DNA from: Rhodanobacteraceae bacterium | Lineage (GTDB): Bacteria > Pseudomonadota > Gammaproteobacteria > Xanthomonadales > Rhodanobacteraceae | NCBI GenBank assembly: GCA_004299705.1 | Contig: SCQS01000038.1 | Location: 1 to 64,000, forward strand | Length of the DNA: 64,000 nt | Direction of reading: 5' to 3' | In this document: in pieces, positions 52,871 through 61,822 of the stretch | Position numbering within the stretch: position 1 is the stretch's first letter | How the letters are laid out: every line of letters starts with the position of its first letter | Made by a program: the position numbers and the translations under genes | Notes under the pieces: model-generated | Database searches by the model: none | Told to the model about the DNA's origin: nothing | The model's input: the letters and a program-made list of their open reading frames with translations, nothing else

Positions 52871-55693
52871 TTAATGTGCCTCGCCCCAATTGGCTCCGAC
52901 CCCGATATCCACCAGCAGCGGCACGCTGAGTTCCGCCGCACCCTGCATACGTTTGCGAACGCCGTCACAAACCGATTCGACGGCATCCGCGCGCACCTCG
53001 AACACCAGTTCGTCATGGACCTGCATCAGCATGTGGGCGTCGTCTTCACGCGACAGTAACCATTGGTCGATCGCGACCATCGCGCGCTTGATGATGTCGG
53101 CGGCGGTGCCCTGCATCGGCGCGTTGATCGCGGCGCGTTCGGCGCCTGCGCGCTGCGCCGCGTTGCGGGATTTCAATGCTTCCAGATACAGCCGACGTCC
53201 GAACAGGGTTTCCACGTAACCGTTGCGTTTGGCCTGTTCACGGGTCGTGTCCATGAACGTCTTCACGCCCGGATAACGTTCGAAGTAGCGCTGCACGTAA
53301 TCCTGCGCTTCGCTGCGCGGTATGCCGAGGCGTTGGGCCAGGCCGTGCGCGCTCATCCCGTACATCAGGCCGAAGTTGATCATCTTGGCCACGCGGCGCT
53401 GGTCGCTCGTTACCTGCTCGGGTGTGACGCCGAACACCTCGGACGCGGTGGCGCGGTGCACGTCCTGGTCGTGCCGGAAGGCGCGGGTCAGGCCGGGGTC
53501 GCCGGACAGGTGCGCCATGATCCGCAATTCGATTTGCGAGTAGTCCGCCGCCAGCACGCGCCAACCTTCCGGTGCGATGAAGGCTTCGCGGATGCGGCGG
53601 CCTTCCTCGGTGCGCACCGGGATGTTCTGCAAGTTCGGGTCGGTGGACGACAGGCGCCCGGTTGCGACGGCGGCCTGGTGGTAGCTGGTGTGCACGCGCC
53701 CGGTGCGCGGGTTGACCATCTCCGGCAACTTGTCGGTGTAGGTCGAACGCAGCTTCGCGTACTGCCGGTAGTCGAGGATCATGCGCGGCAATTCGTGCTG
53801 GTGCGCGATGGCTTCCAGCGCCTCCTCGTTGGTGGATGGTTGGCCGGTCGGGGTTTTCACCGCCACCGGCAGGCCGAGTTCGTCGAACAACAGCGCCTGC
53901 AACTGCTTGGGCGAATCGACGTTGAACTCGCGTCCGGCAAGTTTCTGCATATCGGTTTGCAGCGCGTGCATGCGTTTGCCGAGCCGCTGGCTTTGCTTGC
54001 GCAATGCGTCGACGTCGATCAGCACGCCGCGTTGTTCCATTCGCGCCAGCACCGGCACCAGCGGCATCTCGATGTCGGTGAAGACTTTTTGCAGCGTCGG
54101 TTGTTTTTCGAGTTGCGGCCACAGCGTCTGATGCAGACGCAGCGTGATGTCAGCGTCTTCGGCGGCGTAACGACCGGCGCTGTCGAGGTCGACCTGCGAG
54201 AACGAAATCTGCTTGGCGCCCTTGCCGGCGACGTCCTCGTAATGGACCGTGTCGTAATCCAGCCAGCGCTTGGCCAACGTATCCATGTCGTGGCGGTTGG
54301 CGGTGGCGTTCAGCACGTAGGATTCCAGCATCGTGTCGAACGCAATCCCCTGCACCGCGATGCCGTAGTTCGACAACACGTTGCAGTCGTATTTGGCGTG
54401 CTGGCCGAGCTTCGGGCGCTTGGCGTCTTCCAGGATGGGCCGCAGCGCCTGCAAGGTTTCGTCGCGATCGAGCTGCGCGGGCACGCCGGGGTAATCGTGG
54501 CCCACCGGGATATAGCAGGCACTGCCGGCCTCGACCGAGAACGACAGGCCGACCAGGCGCGCCTGCATCGGATCCAGCGAAGTGGTTTCGGTGTCGAAGG
54601 CGATCAGGTCGGCGTGGCGCAGTTTTGCCAACCACGCGTCGAGTTGTTTCTTCGTGGTGATGAGTTCGTAGTGATCAAGTGCGGAAAGTGCGGAACCGGA
54701 AGTCACACCTTCGTCATTCCGGACGCCGCGAAGCGGCGATCCGGAATCCGGCTTGTTGTCTGCATGTCTTGCAACGGCACTGGATTCCGGGTTCCGACCT
54801 GCGGCCGGCCCCGGAATGACGACGGATTTTGGATCGTCCGTTTCGGGTGTTTCCTTGTCCAGTTCCTTCAACGCCTGCCGAAACTCATAACGCGCATACA
54901 TTGCGCGCAGTGCGTCGACGTCGCGTTCGCGCAATTTCAAATCGCGCGGGCTTTGGTCCAACGCGACATCGGTCTTGATGGTGGCGAGTTGGCGCGACAG
55001 CGGCAGTTGCGTCAGGGTTGCGCGCAGGCTTTCGCCGATCTTGCCCTTCACGTCGTCGGCGTGCGCGATCACGCCGTCCAGCGAGCCATATTCGTTCAGC
55101 CACTTCGCGGCGGTCTTGGGGCCGCACTTGGGCACGCCGGGGATGTTGTCGATCGAGTCGCCCATCAAAGCGAGATAATCGACGATGTGCTCGGGCGGCA
55201 CGCCGAACTTTTCGATCACGCCGTCGCGGTCGAGCTTCGAGTGGGTCATGGTGTTGACCAGCGTCACACGCGGGCCGACCAGTTGCGCGAAATCCTTGTC
55301 GCTGGTGGACACCTCGACCTCGATGCCGTCCCCTGCGGCGTGCGTCGCCAGCGTGCCGATCACGTCGTCGGCTTCGACGCCCGCGACGCGCAGGATCGGA
55401 AAACCCAGCGCCGCGACGATCGCAAGCATCGGCTCGACCTGCGCGCGCAGGTCGTCCGGCATCGGCGGACGGTTGGCCTTGTATTCGGGGTACAACGCGT
55501 CACGGAAAGTGGGGCCAGGCGCGTCGATCACGAATGCGGTGAAATCGGGTTTCGCAGCCAGCGTCGCGCGCAGCATGTTGACCACGCCGAACAGCGCACC
55601 GGTCGGCTCGCCCGCGGCATTGCTGAGCGGTGGCAGTGCGTGAAAGGCGCGGTAAAGGTAACTGGAACCGTCGATCAGCGTGAGCGTGGTCAT
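52871..55693 (-). CDS. polA: DNA polymerase I with a palindromic-element insert
   Basis: The 940-residue enzyme fills gaps and removes primers. The 5'-3' exonuclease domain (1-~285) has 'SSYLYRAFHALPPL' and 'GVEADDVIGTLA'. The 3'-5' exonuclease domain (~340-530) keeps DTE at 367-369 and 'AAEDADITLRL'. The polymerase domain has motif A 'DYSQIELRIMAHLSG', motif B 'KMINFGLMYGM' and motif C 'QVHDELVFEV'. Residues 291-328, from VVIPGPAAGRNP to SGSPLRGVRNDE, are encoded by a family D palindromic element (54712-54821) placed in the linker between the two exonuclease domains. The frame is intact, so the polymerase should work. Confidence 0.97.
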   Translation of the reverse strand: MTTLTLIDGSSYLYRAFHALPPLSNAAGEPTGALFGVVNMLRATLAAKPDFTAFVIDAPGPTFRDALYPEYKANRPPMPDDLRAQVEPMLAIVAALGFPILRVAGVEADDVIGTLATHAAGDGIEVEVSTSDKDFAQLVGPRVTLVNTMTHSKLDRDGVIEKFGVPPEHIVDYLALMGDSIDNIPGVPKCGPKTAAKWLNEYGSLDGVIAHADDVKGKIGESLRATLTQLPLSRQLATIKTDVALDQSPRDLKLRERDVDALRAMYARYEFRQALKELDKETPETDDPKSVVIPGPAAGRNPESSAVARHADNKPDSGSPLRGVRNDEGVTSGSALSALDHYELITTKKQLDAWLAKLRHADLIAFDTETTSLDPMQARLVGLSFSVEAGSACYIPVGHDYPGVPAQLDRDETLQALRPILEDAKRPKLGQHAKYDCNVLSNYGIAVQGIAFDTMLESYVLNATANRHDMDTLAKRWLDYDTVHYEDVAGKGAKQISFSQVDLDSAGRYAAEDADITLRLHQTLWPQLEKQPTLQKVFTDIEMPLVPVLARMEQRGVLIDVDALRKQSQRLGKRMHALQTDMQKLAGREFNVDSPKQLQALLFDELGLPVAVKTPTGQPSTNEEALEAIAHQHELPRMILDYRQYAKLRSTYTDKLPEMVNPRTGRVHTSYHQAAVATGRLSSTDPNLQNIPVRTEEGRRIREAFIAPEGWRVLAADYSQIELRIMAHLSGDPGLTRAFRHDQDVHRATASEVFGVTPEQVTSDQRRVAKMINFGLMYGMSAHGLAQRLGIPRSEAQDYVQRYFERYPGVKTFMDTTREQAKRNGYVETLFGRRLYLEALKSRNAAQRAGAERAAINAPMQGTAADIIKRAMVAIDQWLLSREDDAHMLMQVHDELVFEVRADAVESVCDGVRKRMQGAAELSVPLLVDIGVGANWGEAH
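54712..54821. repeat. Family D palindromic element inside polA
   Basis: The 110-bp segment is bounded by CGTCATTCCGG (54712-54722) and CCGGAATGACG (54811-54821), the same ends as the intergenic element at 20914-21175. Next to the ends it shares GGGGCCGGCC and CGGAACCCG on one side and GCGGCGTCCGG on the other. It is read through in frame and adds about 37-38 residues to PolA. Confidence 0.88.
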
Positions 55694-55776
55694 GTGTCGA
55701 TTGTCGCACGCACCTGCACGCCCGGATAACGCGTTCGCCTGTATGCTTGCACTCCGCAGTGAGGGTGGAGCCGGCC

Positions 55777-56271
55777 ATGAAGACCATGACGTGTTGCTTG
55801 GCGATCGCGCTGCTGCTGGGCATTCCAGCCGCCCAAGCGCAGCAGGTGCTGGCGCATTCCGCCGCGCCGCCTCCGCCCGGTTCGGCGTTGCCCCCGCCCG
55901 GCATCAACGACCCCGGCGCCAAGCCGCAGTCGGTGCCATTGCCAAGCACCGGCATCCCACCTTCGATCGCGCCGGCCGCGCGCGAAAAGAACGGCCACGG
56001 CGACAGCACCAACATCAGCAGCACGCACACCGACGCCAACGGCGACACCATCCAGGAATACAGCCGCAACGGCAGCGTCTACATGGTGCGCGTGACGCCC
56101 AAGCACGGCGTGACCCAGACCTACAAGATCAACAACCCGGGCAGCAACGCGATGCACGACCCCAAGTTGGGGCCGGTGTCGCCGGTGTACTACACGATCT
56201 ACAAGTGGGGTGGCCCGAAGAAACCCGCCAGCAGCGCGACGCCGGCCGGGGCTTCAACGAGCGGGCAGTAA
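55777..56271 (+). CDS. DUF2782-like exported protein
   Basis: The 164-residue protein has a signal peptide (1-21, 'CCLAIALLLGIPAAQA'), a Pro/Ala-rich linker (~25-75), and a short domain 'IQEYSRNGSVYMVRVTPKHG' followed by 'QTYKINNP', which matches DUF2782. Small proteins of this type are found next to polA in related genomes and have no known function. It is divergent from polA with an 83-bp gap. The ATG at 55777 was chosen because it begins the signal peptide. Confidence 0.8.
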   Translation: MKTMTCCLAIALLLGIPAAQAQQVLAHSAAPPPPGSALPPPGINDPGAKPQSVPLPSTGIPPSIAPAAREKNGHGDSTNISSTHTDANGDTIQEYSRNGSVYMVRVTPKHGVTQTYKINNPGSNAMHDPKLGPVSPVYYTIYKWGGPKKPASSATPAGASTSGQ

Positions 56272-56369
56272 ACCGAGTCTAAACCAAGTCAGTCGCGTGC
56301 CCGTCCCTGGTGCTGGCACCGGTCGGCCTTCCTTGGCCGACCTGCGAGCACAGCGCATGCGCGCTGCGC

Positions 56370-57101
56370 TCACACATCGAGTTCGGGGTAACGGCGGAAG
56401 ATCCCGTCGTTGTTGAAAGGGATGCGACGGGTGGAGGCGAGATAGCTCGCGATGTTCGGACGCGCGGCCACGCGGTCGTGCAGGTCGACGCACAACGGCA
56501 GTGACTTTTCCAGCTTGCGCTGCGTGCGCGGGAACGCGTAGCGCAATCCCGCAATGACCTGGAACAGTGAAAGATCCGCGCAACTGGTCGCACTGCCGAC
56601 AAGGAAGCGCTGGCGACCGCGCGCGTTCTCGTCCAACACGCGTTCAAAATAGCCGAGAAATTTCGGCAGGCGTTCGCGCCGCAGGTACGCGCTGTAGCGC
56701 CTGGCTTCTTCGCGCTGATCCTCGTAGTAGAGACTGCCGGCGATCGGATGATGGCTGTTGTGGATCTCGGCCACGAGGTCGGTGATCGTCAGTTGCAACT
56801 GGTGCGCCCACAAGCGGCTCGCCTCGTCGCGCGGCGCAAGGCCCAAGCGTGGCCCGAGGTACAGCAAGATGTTCGCGGTTTGACCGATCAGACGTCGGCC
56901 GGCTTTCAGGAACGGCGGCGCGAACGATGGGTGTCCCGTCGCCGGATCTTCCAGCATCTGCAACAACACCGACGTGCCGCCACCCGATCCTTCGGGCAAC
57001 CGCGCGACGTCCACGTAATCGGCGCCCGCGTCTTCCAGCGCGAGGCGGATGAATTCGCCGCGGCCCTGGATGCCCGGCCAGTAATAGAGTTCGTATTGCA
57101 T
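56370..57101 (-). CDS. Glutathione S-transferase family protein
   Basis: The 243-residue protein has an N-terminal thioredoxin-like domain ('YELYYWPGIQGRGEFIRLAL', with 'IGQTANILLYLG' giving the glutathione-binding Q/T-A motif) and a C-terminal all-helical domain ('RRERLPKFLGYFERVLDENA', 'SCADLSLFQVIAGLRYAFPR'). The N-terminus resembles sigma/alpha-like and fungal-type GSTs rather than beta-class enzymes. It may conjugate or isomerise small electrophiles. It lies where purD is often found after purH, but behind a repeat cluster. Confidence 0.9.
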   Translation of the reverse strand: MQYELYYWPGIQGRGEFIRLALEDAGADYVDVARLPEGSGGGTSVLLQMLEDPATGHPSFAPPFLKAGRRLIGQTANILLYLGPRLGLAPRDEASRLWAHQLQLTITDLVAEIHNSHHPIAGSLYYEDQREEARRYSAYLRRERLPKFLGYFERVLDENARGRQRFLVGSATSCADLSLFQVIAGLRYAFPRTQRKLEKSLPLCVDLHDRVAARPNIASYLASTRRIPFNNDGIFRRYPELDV

Positions 57102-57141
57102 GCTTGCCGACAGCGTAGCAGTTCGCGCTCGTCAACGGCTT

Positions 57142-57272
57142 CCCCCTTCGCTTGCGAAGGGCGGAGCAAAGCGAACGCGCGCGCAGCGCGAGAGGGGGAC
57201 GGCTTCCGGAAATCCGGCGGCATCCCCGAAGCCGCCTTTGGGCGGCTTTGACCCCTTCCTGCGGAAGGGGTG
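57142..57272. repeat. Repeat cluster (families B and C) between purH and GST
   Basis: The first hairpin, CCCTTCGC-TT-GCGAAGGG (57144-57161), runs into a block containing AGCGAACGCGCGCGCAGCG (about 57169-57187) and AGGGGGA. This block recurs at 61700-61744. GCCGCCTTTGGGCGGC (about 57231-57246) and the family C palindrome (57252-57270) follow. Confidence 0.75.
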
Positions 57273-57303
57273 AATGCATTTACGCTTTTCCCGAGTCCCG
57301 AGT

Positions 57304-58887
57304 TCAGTGGCGGAAGTGCCGAGTGCCCGTAAACACCATCGCCATGTCGTGCTCGTCGGCCGCATCGATCACTTCCTGATCGCGCATCGAGCCGCCCGGC
57401 TGGATCAGCGCGCGCACGCCGTTGCTGGCAGCCAGGTCGACGTTGTCGCGGAACGGAAAGAACGCGTCCGAGGCCAGCACGCTGCCTTGCGTGGAAAGCT
57501 TGGCGTCGGCGGCCTTCATCGCGGCGATCTTCACGCTGATCACGCGGCTCATCTGGCCGGCGCCGATGCCGATGGTGGCGCCGTCCTTCGCGAACACAAT
57601 GGCATTGGATTTCACGTACATCGCGACGTGCCAGGCAAACAACAGGTCGCGCAATTGTTCGGCATCGGGCACGCGTTTGGTGACGACCTTGAGGTCGGAC
57701 AACATCAGCGTATCGGCGTCGGAATCCTGCACCAGCATGCCGCCGCCGATGCTGCGCAGCTGTCGCTGCACAGTGGGACCCGCAGCCGACCATTCGCCGG
57801 TGGCGAGCGCGCGCACGTTGGGTTTCTTGCGCAGCGCGGCCAGCGCTTCCTCGTCGAAGGCCGGGGCTACCAGCACTTCCAGGAATTGGCTGGCCAGGAT
57901 GCGTTTCACCAGCGCGCCGTCGAGCGGCCGGTTGAAGGCGATGATGCCGCCGAACGCGGAAGTCGCGTCGCAGACGAAGGCGCGTTCGTACGCGTGCAGT
58001 GGATCCTTGTCCAGCGCGACGCCGCAGGGATTGGCGTGCTTGACGATCACGCACGCCGGGGTCTTGTCGAAGGCCTTGACGCATTCCAGCGCGGTGTCGG
58101 CATCGACGAAGTTGTTGTACGACATCTCCTTGCCCGACAGCACCGTCGCGCCCGCGACCGTGCCGACGGTGGGGCGGCCATCCAGGTACAGCGCGGCGGC
58201 CTGGTGCGGATTCTCGCCGTAGCGCATTTCCTGCGCGCGGCGCAGGGCCAGGTGCAGGGTGGGTGGATAGGCTTCGCCGGGCGCGCCATCGGCGCGCGCC
58301 GACAGCCAGTCCGCGATCATGCCGTCGTAGCGCGCGGTGTGCGCGAACACCTTTGCTGCAAAGCGCCGGCGTTGCTCGAACGAAGTGCCACCGTCGCGGC
58401 GCAGGGTTTCGACCAGTTCGCCGTAGTCGGCGGGATCGCAGATCACCGTGACGCGTTCGTGATTCTTGGCGCCGGCGCGCAACATCGCGGGACCGCCAAT
58501 GTCGATGTTCTCGATCGCGTCCTCGTAGGTCACGCCGGCGTTCGCAACGGTACGCGCGAATGGATACAGATTGACGATCAGCAGGTCGATCGGCGCGATC
58601 GAATGATCCAGCATCACCGCGTCGTCGATGCCGCGACGGCCCAGCAGGCCGCCGTGCACCTTGGGGTGCAGGGTCTTGACGCGGCCGTCCATGATTTCCG
58701 GGAAACCGGTGAGCTCGCTGACGTCGCGTACCGGCACGCCCGCTTGCCGCAAGGCTTTGGCGCTGCCGCCGGTGGAAACGATCTCGATGCCGAGTGCGTG
58801 CAGTGCGCCGCCGATGTCGGCGAGGCCGGTCTTGTCCGAAACGCTGAGCAGCGCGCGACGCGCGGTAACGATGCCCGATCCTGTCAT
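57304..58887 (-). CDS. purH: Bifunctional AICAR formyltransferase / IMP cyclohydrolase PurH
   Basis: PurH carries out the last two steps of IMP synthesis. The 527-residue protein has the N-terminal cyclohydrolase domain ('[20 protein letters not shown]', '[20 protein letters not shown]', 'NLYPFARTV') and the C-terminal transformylase ('[16 protein letters not shown]', '[13 protein letters not shown]', '[13 protein letters not shown]', '[18 protein letters not shown]'). The catalytic K-H pair in 'VKHANPCG' is present. The start at 58887 is just after fis. purD does not follow. Confidence 0.97.
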   Translation of the reverse strand: MTGSGIVTARRALLSVSDKTGLADIGGALHALGIEIVSTGGSAKALRQAGVPVRDVSELTGFPEIMDGRVKTLHPKVHGGLLGRRGIDDAVMLDHSIAPIDLLIVNLYPFARTVANAGVTYEDAIENIDIGGPAMLRAGAKNHERVTVICDPADYGELVETLRRDGGTSFEQRRRFAAKVFAHTARYDGMIADWLSARADGAPGEAYPPTLHLALRRAQEMRYGENPHQAAALYLDGRPTVGTVAGATVLSGKEMSYNNFVDADTALECVKAFDKTPACVIVKHANPCGVALDKDPLHAYERAFVCDATSAFGGIIAFNRPLDGALVKRILASQFLEVLVAPAFDEEALAALRKKPNVRALATGEWSAAGPTVQRQLRSIGGGMLVQDSDADTLMLSDLKVVTKRVPDAEQLRDLLFAWHVAMYVKSNAIVFAKDGATIGIGAGQMSRVISVKIAAMKAADAKLSTQGSVLASDAFFPFRDNVDLAASNGVRALIQPGGSMRDQEVIDAADEHDMAMVFTGTRHFRH

Positions 58888-58909
58888 GTGCGAGAGTCTT
58901 CCATTGCAG

Positions 58910-59242
58910 TCAAACGATGCCGAGTTCACGCAATTTCTTGCGCAGCGTCGCGCGGTGGATGCCCAGGACTTCGGCGGCGCGGCTCTGGTTGCCATCGCTC
59001 CACGCCAGCACCTCGCGCAGCAGCGGCGCTTCGATTTCATGCAGCAGGCGTGCGTAGAGGCCCTCGCGGCAGGGCGTGCCGTTCAAGTCCGCCAGGTAAC
59101 GGCGCACGCTGGACGCCATGCATTCGCCCAGCGTCAGGCTGCCGGCGTGCGGCGCGGCTGCGTGGGGAAGTGACTCGGAATGCGGAGCAGGGATATCCAC
59201 TTTGGGCCGAAGCTGGGTGGGCGCGCGGGGTGTGGTGAGCAA
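58910..59242 (-). CDS. fis: Fis family DNA-binding protein
   Basis: Fis is a nucleoid-bending and transcription-activating protein. The C-terminal helix-turn-helix is clear: 'EAPLLREVLAWSDGNQSRAA' and 'EVLGIHRATLRKKLRELGIV'. The N-terminal arm is extended and variable. The start is uncertain: TTG at 59242 gives 110 residues, GTG at 59200 gives 96, closer to the 98 of E. coli. It lies 22 bp before purH, and the two are probably co-transcribed. Confidence 0.92.
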   Translation of the reverse strand: MLTTPRAPTQLRPKVDIPAPHSESLPHAAAPHAGSLTLGECMASSVRRYLADLNGTPCREGLYARLLHEIEAPLLREVLAWSDGNQSRAAEVLGIHRATLRKKLRELGIV

Positions 59243-59296
59243 GAGCGAACAGACGAGTCTAGCAGCGCCGGATCGAACCGCGCAGCCCGCTTCGCG

Positions 59297-60652
59297 TCAT
59301 TCGAAACCGAAGTGGAAGGACACTGCGCGCTTGCCCGGATCGGCCACCTCGAAAGCCACCGCCGCGGTGGTGCCGGGGGCGATGCCGGCGGCGCGACGTG
59401 CGCGGTCGGGCATGTATTCGTCGGGACGGAAGCGGCGCATCGCGACCACGTCGTTGTCGAGGTCGGTGAGTTGCACCACCACCACCGGCCATGGCTGGCG
59501 GAACGCCGCATTGTTGCGGACGGTTGCGGTGATCATCAGCGCGCCTGCGGCGTCCGGATCGGGGCGCACGTCGCGCGACAGCAATTCCAGTTTCGCGACA
59601 TCGCGGATCGGCGGCAGTCGGCAATCCAGCGTGGCGCACGCGTGCAACACCCAAGCCTGGGTCGAGGGGTCGCGGACGAGCGCCACGCGTTGCGCCCACG
59701 CAACCTGCGCCGCCAATGCCAGCGCGAGGATCAGGCAACCCGCTGCCCACAACCAGTCGTTGCGGCGGATGCGGCGCCGACGTGGTGGCACGTAGACCGG
59801 CGTTGTCGAGGTGGCCTCAACGGGTTCGGGTTGCGCGGCGTCGCTGTCTGCCTCATTGCCGAACGATTCGTCGGGCGATGTCGGCCCGGATGTGTCGGGG
59901 GCATCGATGTCGTCGAGTGGGATGGCCTCGGGTGGAAGCAAAGGTGTGGTCGCTGCGTCGTCGACCAGCGCAGCGTTGGTGCCTTCGATGCAGTTCGGAT
60001 CGGGGATATCGACGGGCCTGGGGACAGCGTCGATTCGTGATGGTTCGGGCGCTCTCGCATCCGGGATGTCCAGGGACCAGCGTTCGGTGAAAGGCTCGGA
60101 TTCGGCGGTTGCGTGAATGCGTCCCCCGTAGGCCAGGGTTCCAGCGTCGCCGTCCCTTGGTGTGGGCGAGCTGGAGGCGATCGGAATGTCGTCGAGTTCA
60201 GCGATGGGCAACTGGATCGGCAGGTCGGTGATTTGCCAGGCGGGATCGCCCAAGGTGGCGTCCTGCGGAATGCCGGCCGCGTCCGCGATCAACGCGCGCG
60301 CACGTTCACCCGCCTGCGGGTCGAACCACGCGTCCTCGGGTGTCGCGGTCGCTTCGGGCGATGGTGTTGGGGAGGGCGTTGCTGCCGCGGGGTCGCTGCG
60401 TTTGCGGGCGCGCCGCGCCGCCGCCGCTTCGATGGCATCCGGCGCAATCGCTTCGGTCAGCGTCGGCGTAAGGGTGTCGGTCGCGTGTTCGGGCAGGGCC
60501 GTTTCGGCACTGACCGGCAGGGTGTCGCTCAAGGTGCGCAACGCGTCGAAGCGTTCCTGGCAATGTCCGCAGCGGACAATGCCGAGCGACGCTTGCAGGG
60601 CATCCTCGTCGATCTCGTAGATCGTCAAGCATTGCGGACACTGGGTGTACAT
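59297..60652 (-). CDS. DUF3426 zinc-ribbon membrane protein
   Basis: The 451-residue protein starts with an MJ0042-type zinc ribbon ('MYTQCPQCLTIYEIDE' and 'GIVRCGHCQERFDALR', two CXXC pairs). A long acidic, Pro/Thr-rich disordered region (~45-300) follows. After one membrane helix ('LWAAGCLILALALAAQVAWA') comes the DUF3426 domain ('RDPSTQAWVLHACATLDCRL' to 'KRAVSFHFGFE') at the C-terminus. The role is unknown, but the gene is conserved between prmA and fis in related bacteria. The disordered region is longer than in most relatives I know of. Confidence 0.88.
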   Translation of the reverse strand: MYTQCPQCLTIYEIDEDALQASLGIVRCGHCQERFDALRTLSDTLPVSAETALPEHATDTLTPTLTEAIAPDAIEAAAARRARKRSDPAAATPSPTPSPEATATPEDAWFDPQAGERARALIADAAGIPQDATLGDPAWQITDLPIQLPIAELDDIPIASSSPTPRDGDAGTLAYGGRIHATAESEPFTERWSLDIPDARAPEPSRIDAVPRPVDIPDPNCIEGTNAALVDDAATTPLLPPEAIPLDDIDAPDTSGPTSPDESFGNEADSDAAQPEPVEATSTTPVYVPPRRRRIRRNDWLWAAGCLILALALAAQVAWAQRVALVRDPSTQAWVLHACATLDCRLPPIRDVAKLELLSRDVRPDPDAAGALMITATVRNNAAFRQPWPVVVVQLTDLDNDVVAMRRFRPDEYMPDRARRAAGIAPGTTAAVAFEVADPGKRAVSFHFGFE

Positions 60653-60745
60653 GGAGCGGGAATGGCGACGGGGGACGGGGAAAGCGTAGCAACTATGCAG
60701 CCACGCGGCATGCCGACGCGTCCTTGGGTCACGATCCGGTACGGA

Positions 60746-61654
60746 TTATCCGCCGCACCCGCTGATGCGTACCCAGCCCTCGCGTTGCGTGGTCGCGAGA
60801 TCGCGGAACCCGCAGGCCGCGTAGCGCTCCAGTAGTTCGGGGGCCTGCTCCGCGAGGATGCCGGACAGCGCGAAGGGTGCGCCCGGTCGGCACAACGCGG
60901 CGAAGCGCGGCGCGAGTTCGGTCAATGGCCCGGCGAGGATGTTGGCGACGAACACATCCGCGCGCGCGTCCATCGGAAGTTGGTCGGGCAGGAAAGTTTG
61001 CAGGCGTGCGGCGACGGCGTTGCGCGTGGCGTTGTCATGCGTTGCGGTGAGGGCCTGCGGATCGTTGTCGATGCCGATCGCGTGGGCGGCGCCGAGTTTC
61101 AAGGCCGCGATCGCGAGCACGCCGGAACCGCAGCCGTAGTCGATGATGGTTTTGCCGTCGAGGTCAAGACCATCCAGCCATTCCAGGCACAGCGCAGTGG
61201 TGGGATGCGTGCCGGTGCCGAAGGCGAGACCGGGGTCGAGGCGGACCACGATATTGGATGCATCGATGTCATCCGGTGGTGTGATGTTCCACGGATAAAT
61301 CCACAACCTGCGACCGAATTGCATCGGCTGGTAACGATCCATCCACGCACGTTCCCAATCCTGGTCGGCGACTTCGCGAAGCACCAGGTGGTCGGGTGCG
61401 AGTTCCGGCAACGTGTCGTGCAGGACATGCAGGAGCCCACGGCGATCCGCATCGGCCTCGAACAGCGCCAGCAGCGTCAGCGAGTGCCACAGCGGGGTCT
61501 CGCCCACGCCCGGTTCGAAGATCGCGGCTTCGTCGGGCGTGTCGGCGTCGGCGTCCATCAACGTCACCGACAGCGCGCCGAGGTCTTCCAGCGCGGCTTC
61601 GGCACGCGGTTGTTGTTCAGCGCTGACGGTCAGTTGAAGTTCGAGCCAGGGCAT
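60746..61654 (-). CDS. prmA: Ribosomal protein L11 methyltransferase PrmA
   Basis: PrmA trimethylates lysines and the N-terminus of ribosomal protein L11. The 302-residue enzyme has the N-terminal substrate domain ('MPWLELQLTVSAEQQPRAEA') and the SAM domain with 'LDPGLAFGTGTHPTTALCLE', motif I 'IDYGCGSGVLAIAALKLGA' and the 'NILAGPL' catalytic loop. I chose the ATG at 61654, matching the family start 'MPWLEL'; an upstream ATG at 61669 is also in frame. Confidence 0.96.
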   Translation of the reverse strand: MPWLELQLTVSAEQQPRAEAALEDLGALSVTLMDADADTPDEAAIFEPGVGETPLWHSLTLLALFEADADRRGLLHVLHDTLPELAPDHLVLREVADQDWERAWMDRYQPMQFGRRLWIYPWNITPPDDIDASNIVVRLDPGLAFGTGTHPTTALCLEWLDGLDLDGKTIIDYGCGSGVLAIAALKLGAAHAIGIDNDPQALTATHDNATRNAVAARLQTFLPDQLPMDARADVFVANILAGPLTELAPRFAALCRPGAPFALSGILAEQAPELLERYAACGFRDLATTQREGWVRISGCGG

Positions 61655-61699
61655 GGAGCGATTACCCATTTGGGTTGCTTGTCTTCCCCTTCGGAACGC

Positions 61700-61816
61700 A
61701 GGGCGGAGCGTAGCGAACGCGCGCGCAGCGCGACGAGGGGGATGACCTTGGTCTTCGCCGTGGCGAACATCCCCCCGCGCAGCTTTGCTGCGCGACCCCC
61801 TTCCTGTGGAAGGGGG
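61700..61816. repeat. Repeat cluster (families B and C) between prmA and accC
   Basis: The block GGGCGGAGCG followed by AGCGAACGCGCGCGCAGCG and GAGGGGGATGA (61700-61744) repeats that at 57158-57199. CGCGCAG-CTTTG-CTGCGCG (about 61776-61794) and the family C palindrome CCCCCTTCC-TGT-GGAAGGGGG (61796-61816) follow, ending six bases from the accC stop. Confidence 0.75.
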
Positions 61817-61822
61817 TGAATC

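Noticed and set aside
53063-55729. An 888-codon open frame opposite polA
   Set aside because: It mirrors the polA reading frame and has shadow-like composition; polA motifs are complete on the other strand.
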